Source: CALVUJ01 sp045119835 (GTDB lineage Bacteria > Bacillota_I > Bacilli_A > RFN20 > DUOF01). From it: DNA of 64,000 bases. Every line of letters starts with the position of its first letter. Position 1 is the first letter of the stretch. Made by a program: the position numbers and the translations under genes. Below are positions 1-8,999 of this stretch, in pieces. The stretch covers positions 1 to 64,000 of the forward strand of contig JBGVED010000040.1 of assembly GCA_045119835.1 (NCBI GenBank), in the 5' to 3' direction. The notes below the pieces were generated by a model. That model searched no databases, had not been told where the DNA came from, and was given only the letters and a program-made list of their open reading frames with translations.

Positions 1-3000
1 TCATCAGAAGAAGAAGAAACACTTGTTATTGTAGTTGAAACACTAATATCCACAGACGATAATGTAGCAGTACCACCATTATACACACCATAAGCTTGTT
101 CCCATGGCACTTGAGCAAACTCTATTGAAATATTATTTATTGTAACTTGGCTACCGGAATAAACATCAACCCCATAACCAAAAAGGGAAGAAGATTGAGT
201 CCCACTATTATTTAAAAATAACTCAACATTATCAGCTGTCAATTGTCCAGACTTTATTTTTAATCCGTTGGCAACTCTATATCCCTCTGCCTCTATTGTT
301 ATATTATTCAAACTTAAAGTTCCCTCTGAATGGATACCATATGCATAAGCAGAATTACCAGCTTTTGTATTTTTAACCACTATATCAACGTCACTAACCG
401 ATAAAGTACCTGTATTATAAATTGCATACATCGTACCCGAATAAGAAGCATTAGCAACAATGCTTCCCCCATTTATTGTTAAAGTTCCCTTATTTTCAAT
501 ACCATAATAAGTATCATAACCAGTACTACAAGAAGAAGTATAAGTCATTCCATTCAAATCTAATGTAAGTGTTCGACCACTCCCTAAATACACACATCCT
601 TCAACATTATCTAAAAGTTTTATAGTATTACCATTAGTAGCACTATTAAATGCACTTAATATTGTATCATAAGATGCTACATAAGAGCCACCAGAATCTA
701 ACTCTAAAACGGGACTAATCTTTAAATATACATATCCACTTTCCTCCACTATTGTAGCATACTCTTCTACATCATCCAATATAGAAGCACAAGTAGTAGA
801 TGCTTCATCCTCATAACAACTTACTTGTATTTTGCCATCATAAAAATTGAAAATGGTATTAGTACTAGTTACATTGATATCACCAGATATATTAGGCTCA
901 GTTAATGAGATAACTCCATCTTTTTTACCTATAGTAAAAGTTCCTCCACTTATATAAGCTGCAAAAGCCTCGAGTTCGCTATATTCTGTTGTAGAGATAT
1001 CACCATCTATCATTGTCATAACGCCAGGAGAAACATTATACAAGCCATAATTTTTAACCGCTCCATCAAGATCCATTTGAATATAATCTATTGTTATTTT
1101 GCCGCTATTATGCACCCCTATAGCATAAGAGTTTGATAAAATTGAAACATACATTTTTTTTATTTCAACAACCCCTGTACTAGTATTCTCTATTCCATAT
1201 GCAATAGCTTCTGGTGGACCAAATTCATATTTTCCATCAACTAATAAAGTTGCTTCCTCAACGATTAAGGTTCCTGAATTTTTTATTCCATAAATATCCG
1301 AATATTTATAACCATTTATTATTGTTCCATTCCCTTTAATAGTTAAATTTCCTTTATTATTTATAACATCTGAATAGAAATGTTCCTGCTTAATTATTTT
1401 CCCATTCATATCTAAAATTAAAGTTTTTTGACTTGAAACTGTTCCTGAAGCATCCATTAAATCTACTAACAATTTTATCGTATTTCCACTAGTAGCACCA
1501 TTAAATGCACCCGATAATCTCGAATAATACGCTACATGTTCTCCTTCACTATTTAGCTCTTCTATCGCTAACGCTAGATAAGCTTCATCATCTTCTTCTA
1601 TAATTGTATAACCGTCTTCAAAATATTCAAATTTAGATGAACAAGACTTGTCCCTAATGCCACTACAAGTATAACTAGCATTGCTGGTACGTTGACGGTT
1701 GTAACCCTTCTTTATTATTCCATCATAAAAATTACGTCTTGGTTGCGTTGATGATACTTCTATTCCACCAACTATTTCAGGATTAGTTTTAGAAACCTCT
1801 CCATCTTTTACACCTATAGTTAAAACACTTGTACTCGATCCTACATTTTCTAATGCAATTATACGATAATACTGAAGCTTTGTTTCATCTCCAGTTGCTT
1901 CTAAAGTTCCTTTGGTAAAATATAAACTTCCATTATTATATATACCCTCCACATAAGTTGTTTCTCCCACAGTTTGCACATCTGCGTACACATAAATACT
2001 TGCCCCATCTATAGTTAATGTTCCTTTATTATAAATTCCATATACGGCCCTAGTTGCTGTTAGATTGACATTTATTTGTCCATCTCCAATAATTGTCAAA
2101 GTTCCATTATTATCTATCTGTTTCAATAAATCAGCACTAGAACTAGAATTGCAACTTAAAATTTTCCCATTCAAATCCAATATCAATGTCTTTGTACTCT
2201 CTAAAGTAATCCCACACTCTTCTATATTTTCTATCAACTTAATAGTATTCCCACTTGTAGCACCACTAAAAGCAGCAGACAATGTTTTATAATATGCGAC
2301 ATGAATTCCACTTGAAGTTAATTCCTCTATAGGATTATTTATCTGTTGTAAATAAACAATACCACTTTGTTCTACCAATTCATTATCCACCTCAATAGAA
2401 AACATTACACTAGAACACGGAACAATGATGTTTAAATCCTGATCAGTTTTACAAACACCAGTTATCTTCCCATCATAAAAGTTAATTGATCCATAAGTAT
2501 ATAATATATTACCTACAATATTTGGAATACTTTGCGAAACATTTCCATCCATAACACCAATAGTTACCGAACCATTTTCAACATTTATAGAATTATAAAA
2601 ATCATCTTCACTTGCATCTATGCTAACATTTTGCTCTATATTTATGCTACCTCCAGTTGCATACAATACACTAACACCTTCAGACCCACCAGAAGCCGTT
2701 AAAAAAGATTCAGAATGAATATATGTAGAATTAGATTTTGCCTCTATCGCATAAGCGCGAAAAGAGGAATTTGATTGAATATTAACATCGTACAAATCCA
2801 CCAATCCACTAGTATGTATACCCCACGCTGAAAGTTCACCACAAAAATCTCCCATACATGCAACTCCAACTCTAATCTTAACATCACTTATATACAAAAT
2901 AGCGCCAGTTGAATTTGTTACCCCATATGCATCAACACTTACTTCTTCTCCACTTGGAATATCAACCGAATAAAGAACAGTTAAATTTCCTGTCCCAAAA

Positions 3001-3383
3001 ATATTTAAAGTACCCCTATTAACTATTCCACTATAACTAAAATGATCTCCATAAGAAAAAACATTATCAGAACAAATTATATCAAAATCATTCATATGTA
3101 ATGAAAGTATTTTTCCACTAGCTAAGGTTACATTACACTCATGTATATCACTTGTAAGCATAATAATACTTCCGCTAGCAGCATTATTAAATGCCAATTG
3201 TAGAGAATCATATGATTCAATAGTATTACCACGGCCATCAACTTCTTCAACATTAGCGCTAACTTTACTACTATTACTAACCATTCCCACGACTAAAAAA
3301 GTAATTATTAAAATAAGATATTTTAATAGTGATAATATACTCATTAATTTTTTATTTGCTTCTAAATTATCAAACGAATACAT
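1..3383 (-). CDS. Large modular secreted surface protein, C-terminus beyond window
   Basis: This frame stays open from its ATG to the left edge of the window, so at least 1127 residues are encoded and the C-terminus is missing. The start follows a GAGGTGG ribosome binding site. The first ~45 residues hold a basic stretch and one hydrophobic helix ending near VSA, which looks like a signal peptide or anchor. The rest repeats two motifs: an AFNxAxxGNTIKLL / TLxLDLNG block and a GTLTINGG / YGIxNxGTL ladder typical of beta-solenoid surface proteins, with an NFYDGKI segment between blocks. At the left edge the sequence becomes Ser/Thr-rich. An extracellular adhesin or polysaccharide-binding role is inference only; I recognise no catalytic motif. 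It has its own promoter and is separated from the upstream coiled-coil gene by a terminator. Confidence 0.85.
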   Translation of the reverse strand, partial: MYSFDNLEANKKLMSILSLLKYLILIITFLVVGMVSNSSKVSANVEEVDGRGNTIESYDSLQLAFNNAASGSIIMLTSDIHECNVTLASGKILSLHMNDFDIICSDNVFSYGDHFSYSGIVNRGTLNIFGTGNLTVLYSVDIPSGEEVSVDAYGVTNSTGAILYISDVKIRVGVACMGDFCGELSAWGIHTSGLVDLYDVNIQSNSSFRAYAIEAKSNSTYIHSESFLTASGGSEGVSVLYATGGSINIEQNVSIDASEDDFYNSINVENGSVTIGVMDGNVSQSIPNIVGNILYTYGSINFYDGKITGVCKTDQDLNIIVPCSSVMFSIEVDNELVEQSGIVYLQQINNPIEELTSSGIHVAYYKTLSAAFSGATSGNTIKLIENIEECGITLESTKTLILDLNGKILSCNSSSSADLLKQIDNNGTLTIIGDGQINVNLTATRAVYGIYNKGTLTIDGASIYVYADVQTVGETTYVEGIYNNGSLYFTKGTLEATGDETKLQYYRIIALENVGSSTSVLTIGVKDGEVSKTNPEIVGGIEVSSTQPRRNFYDGIIKKGYNRQRTSNASYTCSGIRDKSCSSKFEYFEDGYTIIEEDDEAYLALAIEELNSEGEHVAYYSRLSGAFNGATSGNTIKLLVDLMDASGTVSSQKTLILDMNGKIIKQEHFYSDVINNKGNLTIKGNGTIINGYKYSDIYGIKNSGTLIVEEATLLVDGKYEFGPPEAIAYGIENTSTGVVEIKKMYVSILSNSYAIGVHNSGKITIDYIQMDLDGAVKNYGLYNVSPGVMTMIDGDISTTEYSELEAFAAYISGGTFTIGKKDGVISLTEPNISGDINVTSTNTIFNFYDGKIQVSCYEDEASTTCASILDDVEEYATIVEESGYVYLKISPVLELDSGGSYVASYDTILSAFNSATNGNTIKLLDNVEGCVYLGSGRTLTLDLNGMTYTSSCSTGYDTYYGIENKGTLTINGGSIVANASYSGTMYAIYNTGTLSVSDVDIVVKNTKAGNSAYAYGIHSEGTLSLNNITIEAEGYRVANGLKIKSGQLTADNVELFLNNSGTQSSSLFGYGVDVYSGSQVTINNISIEFAQVPWEQAYGVYNGGTATLSSVDISVSTTITSVSSSSD
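600..3240 (-). repeat. Four degenerate protein-level modules in the surface protein
   Basis: Four copies of an AFN/AFS-x-A-x-x-G-N-T-I-K-L-L block occur near 3180-3240, 2235-2300, 1470-1555 and 613-690, spaced about 750-940 bases apart. Each is followed by a TLxLDLNG strand motif and a series of GTLTI/YGI strands. NFYDGKI linkers lie near 2468, 1713 and 840. The similarity is clear in protein but degenerate in DNA, so the duplications are old. Confidence 0.75.
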
Positions 3384-3431
3384 ACTACCACCTCTTTTCC
3401 ACTACAAAAAAATCCCTAAAGACTTATTAAA

Positions 3432-3460
3432 ATAATAAATCAAAAAAGGATAAAACTCAA
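3432..3460 (-). promoter_or_regulatory. Sigma-A-type promoter of the surface protein gene
   Basis: Read on the minus strand: -35 TTGAGT (3455-3460), a 17-base spacer and -10 TATTAT (3432-3437). The -10 lies about 50 bases upstream of the ATG at 3383, and the upstream terminator at 3503-3543 isolates this unit. Confidence 0.65.
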
Positions 3461-3502
3461 TGAAACCAAACGAATATGTTAAAAACATCCTCTATTCTTC
3501 AC

Positions 3503-3543
3503 AAAAAAAGGTAATAAATACGTTATTAACATAAATTATTACC
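3503..3543 (-). terminator. Rho-independent terminator after the coiled-coil gene
   Basis: On the minus strand an 8-bp stem, GGTAATAA paired with TTATTACC (3536-3543 and 3510-3517), is followed directly by a run of seven T. It sits just after the stop codon at 3551. Confidence 0.65.
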
Positions 3544-3550
3544 CTTAAAA

Positions 3551-5203
3551 TTACTTCTTTTTAATAGTTATCCTATTATTTAAAACATCTATAACTCTAT
3601 CTACAAATTCTTCTTCATTTAGTTTATCATCAACTGCATCAGGAACTATCTTTTTAGCCTCTTCTACTGCTTTATCAATAATTTTTTGTATTTGTTTATC
3701 ATCAAATCCTACAAGTTTCTTCTTTAATTGGATTCCGATTCTAACAGAAATACTTTTATTTAAAGAAATTTTCATTTCTTCAATTTCTTTTTTTATACTA
3801 ACATCAATACGACCATAAACCTCTTGATATGCTTTTGTTAACTCTTCTAACTTAACAGATAAACTTGCTAAATCCAAAGAAGTTAAATGCTCTTTAAATC
3901 CACTAACAATTTGACTAATCTCTTCTTTATAAGTATCAAGTTCTACTCTATCTACTTTACCTTTAACAGCAGCATTTATCTTTTTAGTTACTGAAGACAT
4001 AATATTTTTCTTCATTGCCTCTACTTCTTTCTTAACACTTTCATCAATACGACCATTTACTTCTTCATACGATTTTGTCAATTCATCTAGTTTAAGATAC
4101 AAACTTGATAAATCGTTAGAATTCAAACGATGATTAAAACCATCTAAAATACCTCTAACTTCTGCCATAAATACATTCAAATCGGTTCTACTAACTGTAT
4201 TTTTAATAACCTCATTAATTTTTCTATTAGTCATAATCGCAACATTAGATTTAAATTTCTTTAATTTTGCATCTAAAGAAGCATCCAATCCTTTAAAATC
4301 CTTCTCAAGTTTGTCTAAAGAATCATTAATTGCTTTTAAATCTATCAAATCAACTTTTTCTTTATATTGACCGACAACTTTTGCAAGCTCATTTATCTTT
4401 TCATCAACATCTTCTTTACTAGCCTTACTCTTATCTAATTTAGCAACACTAGATAAAGATAACTCAAGAGCTCTTTTTATTTTCATAAATTCGTTAATGT
4501 TTTCAACTTCATTTTTAATTGTTCTAAAGTTTGTTGTTGCATTAACTTTAAAGTCATCTACCTTAGTATCATTAATAATCATATTTATCGTTTCATCAAA
4601 TAAAGAATCAATCATATCTTTTGAGGCAATTATCTTAGCTGTTCTATTCTTTTTATTACTTAAATCAACATTATCAAGAGAAATTTTTTTTCTTTCATTC
4701 TCATAAAATCTATACTTTTCAGATACATTTGCTAAAACGCTTTTCTCACACTTATCAACAAAGCTTTCAACCCCAACAAATGGTTTATTAGTATCTAACA
4801 CAGCTTGAAGATCACTCTTATTATTTAAAGTTTCTATAGAATTTTGAACTTTAGCAATATATTTTTGAGAAACAGAATTCCATCTACTTTTAATTGCTTT
4901 TTCTAACAACTCTCTATGTTCTTTAGTATCTGGATCTATCTTAACAGAATCTAATTTTTTAGCAATAACAGCATCAATTCTAGCACTATCTTTTTCAACA
5001 GCAGCAATCCTGTCTTGCAATGTCTTTCTAACCTTTTCTACTGTCAAAGTACGTTGTGGCTTAGGAGTTGGTTTTGGAAGTGTAGGTACTGTTTTATTAG
5101 TTGTTTTTCTATTTTTGATTTTTTTTACAACAGCAGCAATTGTTCCCCCTACAACAGTAACACCAAACGTTCCTCCTACAATAACTAAAACAGATGTTAA
5201 CAT
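3551..5203 (-). CDS. Membrane-anchored coiled-coil repeat protein (unknown function)
   Basis: A 550-residue protein. Residues 1-28 form an N-terminal hydrophobic segment followed by lysines and a Pro/Thr-rich linker (about 30-50), so the rest is probably held close to the membrane. The remainder is highly charged and alpha-helical, consistent with long coiled coils. Two tandem copies of about 85 residues lie in the C-terminal half, marked by the paired phrases LDELTKSYEEVNGRIDESVKKE and LEELTKAYQEVYGRIDVSIKKE (the first near residue 370, the second near 460). It is 11 bases downstream of the small membrane protein gene and probably shares its promoter. No family is recognised; a structural or scaffold role at the envelope is inference. 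Confidence 0.85.
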   Translation of the reverse strand: MLTSVLVIVGGTFGVTVVGGTIAAVVKKIKNRKTTNKTVPTLPKPTPKPQRTLTVEKVRKTLQDRIAAVEKDSARIDAVIAKKLDSVKIDPDTKEHRELLEKAIKSRWNSVSQKYIAKVQNSIETLNNKSDLQAVLDTNKPFVGVESFVDKCEKSVLANVSEKYRFYENERKKISLDNVDLSNKKNRTAKIIASKDMIDSLFDETINMIINDTKVDDFKVNATTNFRTIKNEVENINEFMKIKRALELSLSSVAKLDKSKASKEDVDEKINELAKVVGQYKEKVDLIDLKAINDSLDKLEKDFKGLDASLDAKLKKFKSNVAIMTNRKINEVIKNTVSRTDLNVFMAEVRGILDGFNHRLNSNDLSSLYLKLDELTKSYEEVNGRIDESVKKEVEAMKKNIMSSVTKKINAAVKGKVDRVELDTYKEEISQIVSGFKEHLTSLDLASLSVKLEELTKAYQEVYGRIDVSIKKEIEEMKISLNKSISVRIGIQLKKKLVGFDDKQIQKIIDKAVEEAKKIVPDAVDDKLNEEEFVDRVIDVLNNRITIKKK

Positions 5204-5214
5204 ACTACCACTCC

Positions 5215-5685
5215 TTATCTACCCTTGCGAGTTACAGGCTTCTTAACTTCTCTTTTCTCTTCCTCAAAATTAAGATCTACATCTTCTACTTCTTCAACAA
5301 CTTTTGTTTTAGGTGCAGTTCTAACTGTTTTCACCTCTGGAGCCAAACTAATTGTTTGTTCTTCTTCTCTTTCTTGTTCCAACTCTTGTTCTTGTGTTCT
5401 TTCACGATTTAATTCTTTATCTCTTTTATTTGATTTTTCTTTAGAATCTCCATTTATCAAGCGATTAATACCTTTAACAACTAAAGAAGCTAATCCAACA
5501 CCAGCTCCTCCAGCACCCATCAAAATAGCAACATTTCTAAGAAACATAGCAGGACTAAGAAGTGAAGGCCCAACCAAAACAAGCGTCAAAACAGAAGCAA
5601 GCACAAAAGCAAGCAATATCAACCCTGCAACCAAAAATGGTTTCTTTTTCTTAGTTTCATTAGATTTATTATTCTTAATAGCCAT
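5215..5685 (-). CDS. Small membrane protein with charged cytoplasmic tail
   Basis: A 156-residue protein. A lysine-rich N-terminus is followed by two hydrophobic helices (about residues 17-45 and 46-75) and a long Glu/Arg-rich tail containing a QEQELEQEREEEQ stretch that could form a coiled coil. The start is supported by a GAGGT ribosome binding site and a good promoter upstream. It is the first gene of a two-gene unit with the anchored coiled-coil protein, 11 bases away, so the two may form a membrane complex (inference). The opposite-strand frame here is a shadow without its own signals. Family not recognised. Confidence 0.8.
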   Translation of the reverse strand: MAIKNNKSNETKKKKPFLVAGLILLAFVLASVLTLVLVGPSLLSPAMFLRNVAILMGAGGAGVGLASLVVKGINRLINGDSKEKSNKRDKELNRERTQEQELEQEREEEQTISLAPEVKTVRTAPKTKVVEEVEDVDLNFEEEKREVKKPVTRKGR

Positions 5686-5719
5686 CTTAATTACCTCTTT
5701 TCATTTATTATTTAAAATA

Positions 5720-5747
5720 ATTATACCATGTTGTAAGCAAAATTCAA
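5720..5747 (-). promoter_or_regulatory. Strong extended -10 promoter for the 5215-5685 operon
   Basis: Read on the minus strand: -35 TTGAAT (5742-5747), a 16-base spacer, and TGG immediately before -10 TATAAT (5720-5725), which is an extended -10. It lies about 35 bases upstream of the ATG at 5685. Confidence 0.75.
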
Positions 5748-5766
5748 CAATTAATTACACAAAGCC

Positions 5767-6204
5767 CTAATTTTCAAGAGTCAAAGTAAATGGTCCATCA
5801 TTAACAATATTTACTATCATATCTGCTCCAAATTCCCCTCTTTGGACCACAAAGCCATTACTTTTCAAACGTTCATTAAATAATTCATATAATTTAATTG
5901 CTTTTTCCCTATTTGCTGATTTAGTAAAACTAGGCCTATTGCACCCATTTAAATCCGCACACAAAGTAAATTGAGAAATTGAAAGAATACTACCGTCAAC
6001 ATCCTTTAAAGAAATATTTGTTTTACCAAATTCATCCTTAAAAACCCTAAGCTTAGAAATCTTATCGGCTAATTTTATCACTTTTTCCTCACTATCATCC
6101 TCAAAGACACCTACAAAAAGCAAATATCCCTTACCTATTTCTCCTATTATTTTACTATCAACTTCAACACTAGCTTTTCTTACAACCTGTAAAACAACTT
6201 TCAT
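5767..6204 (-). CDS. dtd: D-aminoacyl-tRNA deacylase
   Basis: A cytoplasmic proofreading enzyme that hydrolyses D-amino acids mischarged onto tRNA. Diagnostic segments are SQFTLCAD near residues 75-82, NRPSF near 89-93 and the C-terminal NDGPFTL (family form NDGPVTL), which supplies the Gly-cisPro chiral selector. I chose the internal ATG at 6204: MKVVLQVVRKA matches the usual beginning, and a GGGGTG ribosome binding site precedes it, whereas a start at 6237 would add eleven unrelated residues. At 145 residues it has normal family length. It is divergent from rarA. In many Firmicutes dtd follows relA, which is not seen here. Confidence 0.95.
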   Translation of the reverse strand: MKVVLQVVRKASVEVDSKIIGEIGKGYLLFVGVFEDDSEEKVIKLADKISKLRVFKDEFGKTNISLKDVDGSILSISQFTLCADLNGCNRPSFTKSANREKAIKLYELFNERLKSNGFVVQRGEFGADMIVNIVNDGPFTLTLEN

Positions 6205-6221
6205 CTTAAACACCCCATTTA

Positions 6222-6250
6222 AGTTTACTAATAACAATAATTATTTTCAA
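6222..6250 (-). promoter_or_regulatory. Probable dtd promoter
   Basis: On the minus strand: -35 TTGAAA (6245-6250), a 17-base spacer and a weaker -10 TAAACT (6222-6227). It lies back to back with the rarA promoter. Confidence 0.5.
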
Positions 6251-6257
6251 TAAATAA

Positions 6258-6286
6258 ATGACTAAATTAAAGTTTGCTATTATAAT
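6258..6286 (+). promoter_or_regulatory. rarA promoter
   Basis: -35 ATGACT (6258-6263, keeping the TGAC core), a 17-base spacer and a perfect -10 TATAAT (6281-6286). Its position means a translation start at 6258 is not possible for transcripts from this promoter, supporting the start at 6309. Confidence 0.65.
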
Positions 6287-6308
6287 AAAGAAGATTGGAA
6301 GTGAATTT

Positions 6309-7571
6309 ATGAATAAAGAACCATTAGCATATCGCCTTAGACCTACCACAATAGATGATGTATATGGTCAAGAACATTTAACAGACTCAAATGGATTTAT
6401 AAGAAAATGCATTGAAAACAATACTATATTTTCAATGATATTTTATGGTAATCCAGGATGTGGCAAAACAACTTTAGCAACAATAATAGCACAAAGTTTA
6501 AACATACATTACAGATTCTTAAATGCCACTACTTCTAACAAAAAAGACATGGAAATAGTAATAGAAGAAGCCAAAATGTATGGTCATTTAATAGTAATAA
6601 TAGATGAAGTACACCGATTAAATAAAGACAAACAAGACTACTTACTATCATACATAGAAAGTGGGTTAATAACCTTAATTGGAGCAACTACCGCAAATCC
6701 ATACCACTCAATAAACCCTGCTATTAGATCTAGATGCCACATATTAGAAATAAAGCCGTTAAATAAAGAAGCTATAGTTAAAATACTAAAAAATGCTCTA
6801 ATAAATGAAAAAGGATTAAATAATAATTACTCGTGTGATGAAAAAGTACTAGAAATTCTAGCAACAAAAAGCAATGGAGATGTAAGATTTGCTCTAAATA
6901 ATCTTGAAGTATTATCAATAACATGCTCAAATAACCAAATAACTACAGATGATTTAAAAAGGAATTTAAGAATACCAAACTATATGTTCGATAAAAACGA
7001 AGATGGTTACTACAATTCACTAAGTGCCTTACAAAAATCAATAAGAGGAAGTGATGTAGATGCTGCTTTATACTACCTAGCAAGACTCTGCGAAGCAGAA
7101 GATCTTATTTCAATTGAAAGAAGACTTTTAGTTATAGCATACGAAGATATAGGTCTAGGAAACCCTAATGCCGTAGATAGAACATTTAATGCTATAGAAA
7201 CAGCAAAAAAAGTGGGATTCCCAGAAGCTATAATCCCACTCTCATTCGCTGTTATTGATTTAGCGCTATCTCCTAAATCTAAAAGTGCATATTTATCAAT
7301 CAATAAGGCAGTAGAACTATACAGACAAAAACCAATAGATATGCCAGATTACTTACACTTAACACCTGCTAACTTAAATGACAATCAAAAATACCCTTAT
7401 GATAAAAGTGAATCATGGATAAAAATAGCCTACCTTCCTTACCAGTTAAGAAAAGAAAAATTATATCAATACGCCACCAACGGAAACTATGAAAAAGCAC
7501 TAGTAGACAACTATTTGAAAATATCTAAAATACAAAGAACTTATAATTTAGAAGAAATAAACAAAAACTAA
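6309..7571 (+). CDS. rarA: Replication-associated recombination ATPase RarA (MgsA)
   Basis: A clamp-loader-like AAA+ ATPase that acts at stalled replication forks. The Walker A motif GNPGCGKTT is at about residues 47-55, Walker B is IIDEVHRLN, and an AIRSRC segment carries the sensor/arginine-finger region. The C-terminal part, with ALYYLARLCEAED and ARRLLVIAYEDIG-like blocks, is the RarA tetramerisation domain. The ATG at 6309 follows GGAAGTGA at good spacing and begins with the family's MNKEPLAYRLRP; an upstream in-frame ATG at 6258 would overlap the promoter. The protein has 420 residues, normal for the family. It is convergent with spoVAF across a shared terminator. Confidence 0.95.
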   Translation: MNKEPLAYRLRPTTIDDVYGQEHLTDSNGFIRKCIENNTIFSMIFYGNPGCGKTTLATIIAQSLNIHYRFLNATTSNKKDMEIVIEEAKMYGHLIVIIDEVHRLNKDKQDYLLSYIESGLITLIGATTANPYHSINPAIRSRCHILEIKPLNKEAIVKILKNALINEKGLNNNYSCDEKVLEILATKSNGDVRFALNNLEVLSITCSNNQITTDDLKRNLRIPNYMFDKNEDGYYNSLSALQKSIRGSDVDAALYYLARLCEAEDLISIERRLLVIAYEDIGLGNPNAVDRTFNAIETAKKVGFPEAIIPLSFAVIDLALSPKSKSAYLSINKAVELYRQKPIDMPDYLHLTPANLNDNQKYPYDKSESWIKIAYLPYQLRKEKLYQYATNGNYEKALVDNYLKISKIQRTYNLEEINKN

Positions 7572-7584
7572 AAATAATTTCAAT

Positions 7585-7647
7585 AAAAAGCCTGCAAAAA
7601 AATGAAGTGAACCCCAAATAGTTCACAATACAAAAAGCAGGCTTTTT
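7585..7647. terminator. Bidirectional terminator between rarA and spoVAF
   Basis: An 11-bp stem, AAAAAGCCTGC (7585-7595) with GCAGGCTTTTT (7637-7647), provides T runs on both strands. An internal 6-bp hairpin, GTGAAC/GTTCAC (7607-7612 and 7621-7626), sits in the loop. It serves both convergent genes. Confidence 0.85.
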
Positions 7648-7652
7648 TATAC

Positions 7653-8999
7653 TTAATTTACCCCAGACCTAAATACAACCTTACAAAACTCTTTATAATC
7701 AAATGGTAAAAGAGGATACAAATAAGGCATTCCATATATCTTTATAGAACCTAGTAATACAACTAACAAAGTAAACGAAACTATAAAACCAATAGAGCCA
7801 AACAAACCAACTATCACAATTAAAAATAATTTAACAAGTTTATTAGCTAAAGATAATTCATAAGAAGGGGTAGCAAACCCTCCAATCGAAGATATTGAAC
7901 AATATAATAATATTTCAGATTGAAATAAACCAATTTCTACTGCCATTTGCCCTAAAATAAGGGTAGCAATAAGTCCCATCGCACTAGATAAATGATTTGG
8001 TGTATGAATAGTCGCTATTCTTAAAAGTTCTATAACTAATTCAACAATAATAATCTGCACTAACACAGGTATTGGAGACTCATTACTAAGCTTAACAAAA
8101 ATATTACTAGTAAAACTATCATTATTTAAAGTTAACATCCATAATGGGACTAAAAAAACAGACATAAAAATAGCAAAATATCTTAAAAGTCTAATAAAAG
8201 TACCAACACTAGGAACCTGCCTATATTCCTCAACGTGCTTTGTATGTTCAAATAAAGTAGTCGGAGTAATAATAACACTTGAAGAAGTATCTACAATTAT
8301 CGCAATATGCCCCTTTAATAAATGAGCTGCAACTATATCGGGACGTTCGCTATACCTAACAAGAGGAAACGGATTAAATCTTTGCTTAAATATTTTCTCT
8401 TCTAGTGCCCTATCCGACATAACAAGACCATCAATTTTAATATTTTTAATCTTATCTATTATCATTTTTAAACTCTTTTTATTTACCTTATTATCCAAAT
8501 ACGAAACAACCACATCCGTATTAGAATTATCTCCAACCTTCATAATCTCACACTTAAAATATTCACTTCTTACCCTTCTTCTAATAAGTCCAACATTTAT
8601 AATAATATTCTCATTAAAACCATCCTTACTACCTCTAATTGTCTTCTCAGTATCCGGTTCCCCTACACTTCTACCAGGATAATTTCTGGTTTCAACAACA
8701 TATATTTTGTCATTTAAAAGCAAAACGCTCATACCACTACTAATAGCTAAAAAAGCTTTATAAACATCGCTTTCTTCTTCAACTGCTCCACTACTAATTT
8801 GCTCTTTTAAATACTCTTCGCTACCACTAAGCATCAAAGAAACATTTAACTCATTTACCCTCTCGCTATCTGCTAAACTAGACAAAAAATATAAAACTAC
8901 CTTAATCTCCTTACCCACTTCTCTTCTAATAACATCAAAACTTACTCCTACATTTAATAACTTGGCAAGCCTCTGATCTGTATTATTATAATATTTCAT
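7653..8999 (-). CDS. spoVAF: SpoVAF, GerA-family spore membrane protein
   Basis: A 448-residue GerA/GerAA-type protein: a soluble N-terminal half (about residues 1-240) with the family blocks VLLLNDKIYVVETRNYPGRS, PDTEKTIRGSKDGFNE and LLKGHIAIIVDTSSSVIITP, then a multi-helix membrane domain (about 265-430). In Bacillus SpoVAF lies immediately downstream of spoVAE in the spoVA operon, exactly as here, which is why I prefer SpoVAF over a separate GerA receptor subunit; no gerB or gerC partners are adjacent. Such proteins sit in the inner spore membrane and influence nutrient germination, with SpoVAF reported to work with the SpoVA channel. The ATG overlaps the spoVAE stop by 4 bases. Confidence 0.9.
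   Translation of the reverse strand: MKYYNNTDQRLAKLLNVGVSFDVIRREVGKEIKVVLYFLSSLADSERVNELNVSLMLSGSEEYLKEQISSGAVEEESDVYKAFLAISSGMSVLLLNDKIYVVETRNYPGRSVGEPDTEKTIRGSKDGFNENIIINVGLIRRRVRSEYFKCEIMKVGDNSNTDVVVSYLDNKVNKKSLKMIIDKIKNIKIDGLVMSDRALEEKIFKQRFNPFPLVRYSERPDIVAAHLLKGHIAIIVDTSSSVIITPTTLFEHTKHVEEYRQVPSVGTFIRLLRYFAIFMSVFLVPLWMLTLNNDSFTSNIFVKLSNESPIPVLVQIIIVELVIELLRIATIHTPNHLSSAMGLIATLILGQMAVEIGLFQSEILLYCSISSIGGFATPSYELSLANKLVKLFLIVIVGLFGSIGFIVSFTLLVVLLGSIKIYGMPYLYPLLPFDYKEFCKVVFRSGVN

Noticed and set aside
5225..5770. 181-residue plus-strand frame opposite the small membrane protein
   Set aside because: Low-complexity Ser/Thr/Leu shadow; the minus-strand gene has a good promoter, ribosome binding site and membrane helices.
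7607..7626. GTGAAC/GTTCAC inner hairpin as a remnant of an insertion sequence end
   Set aside because: It lies inside the loop of a bidirectional terminator; no transposase remnants or target-site duplication are visible.
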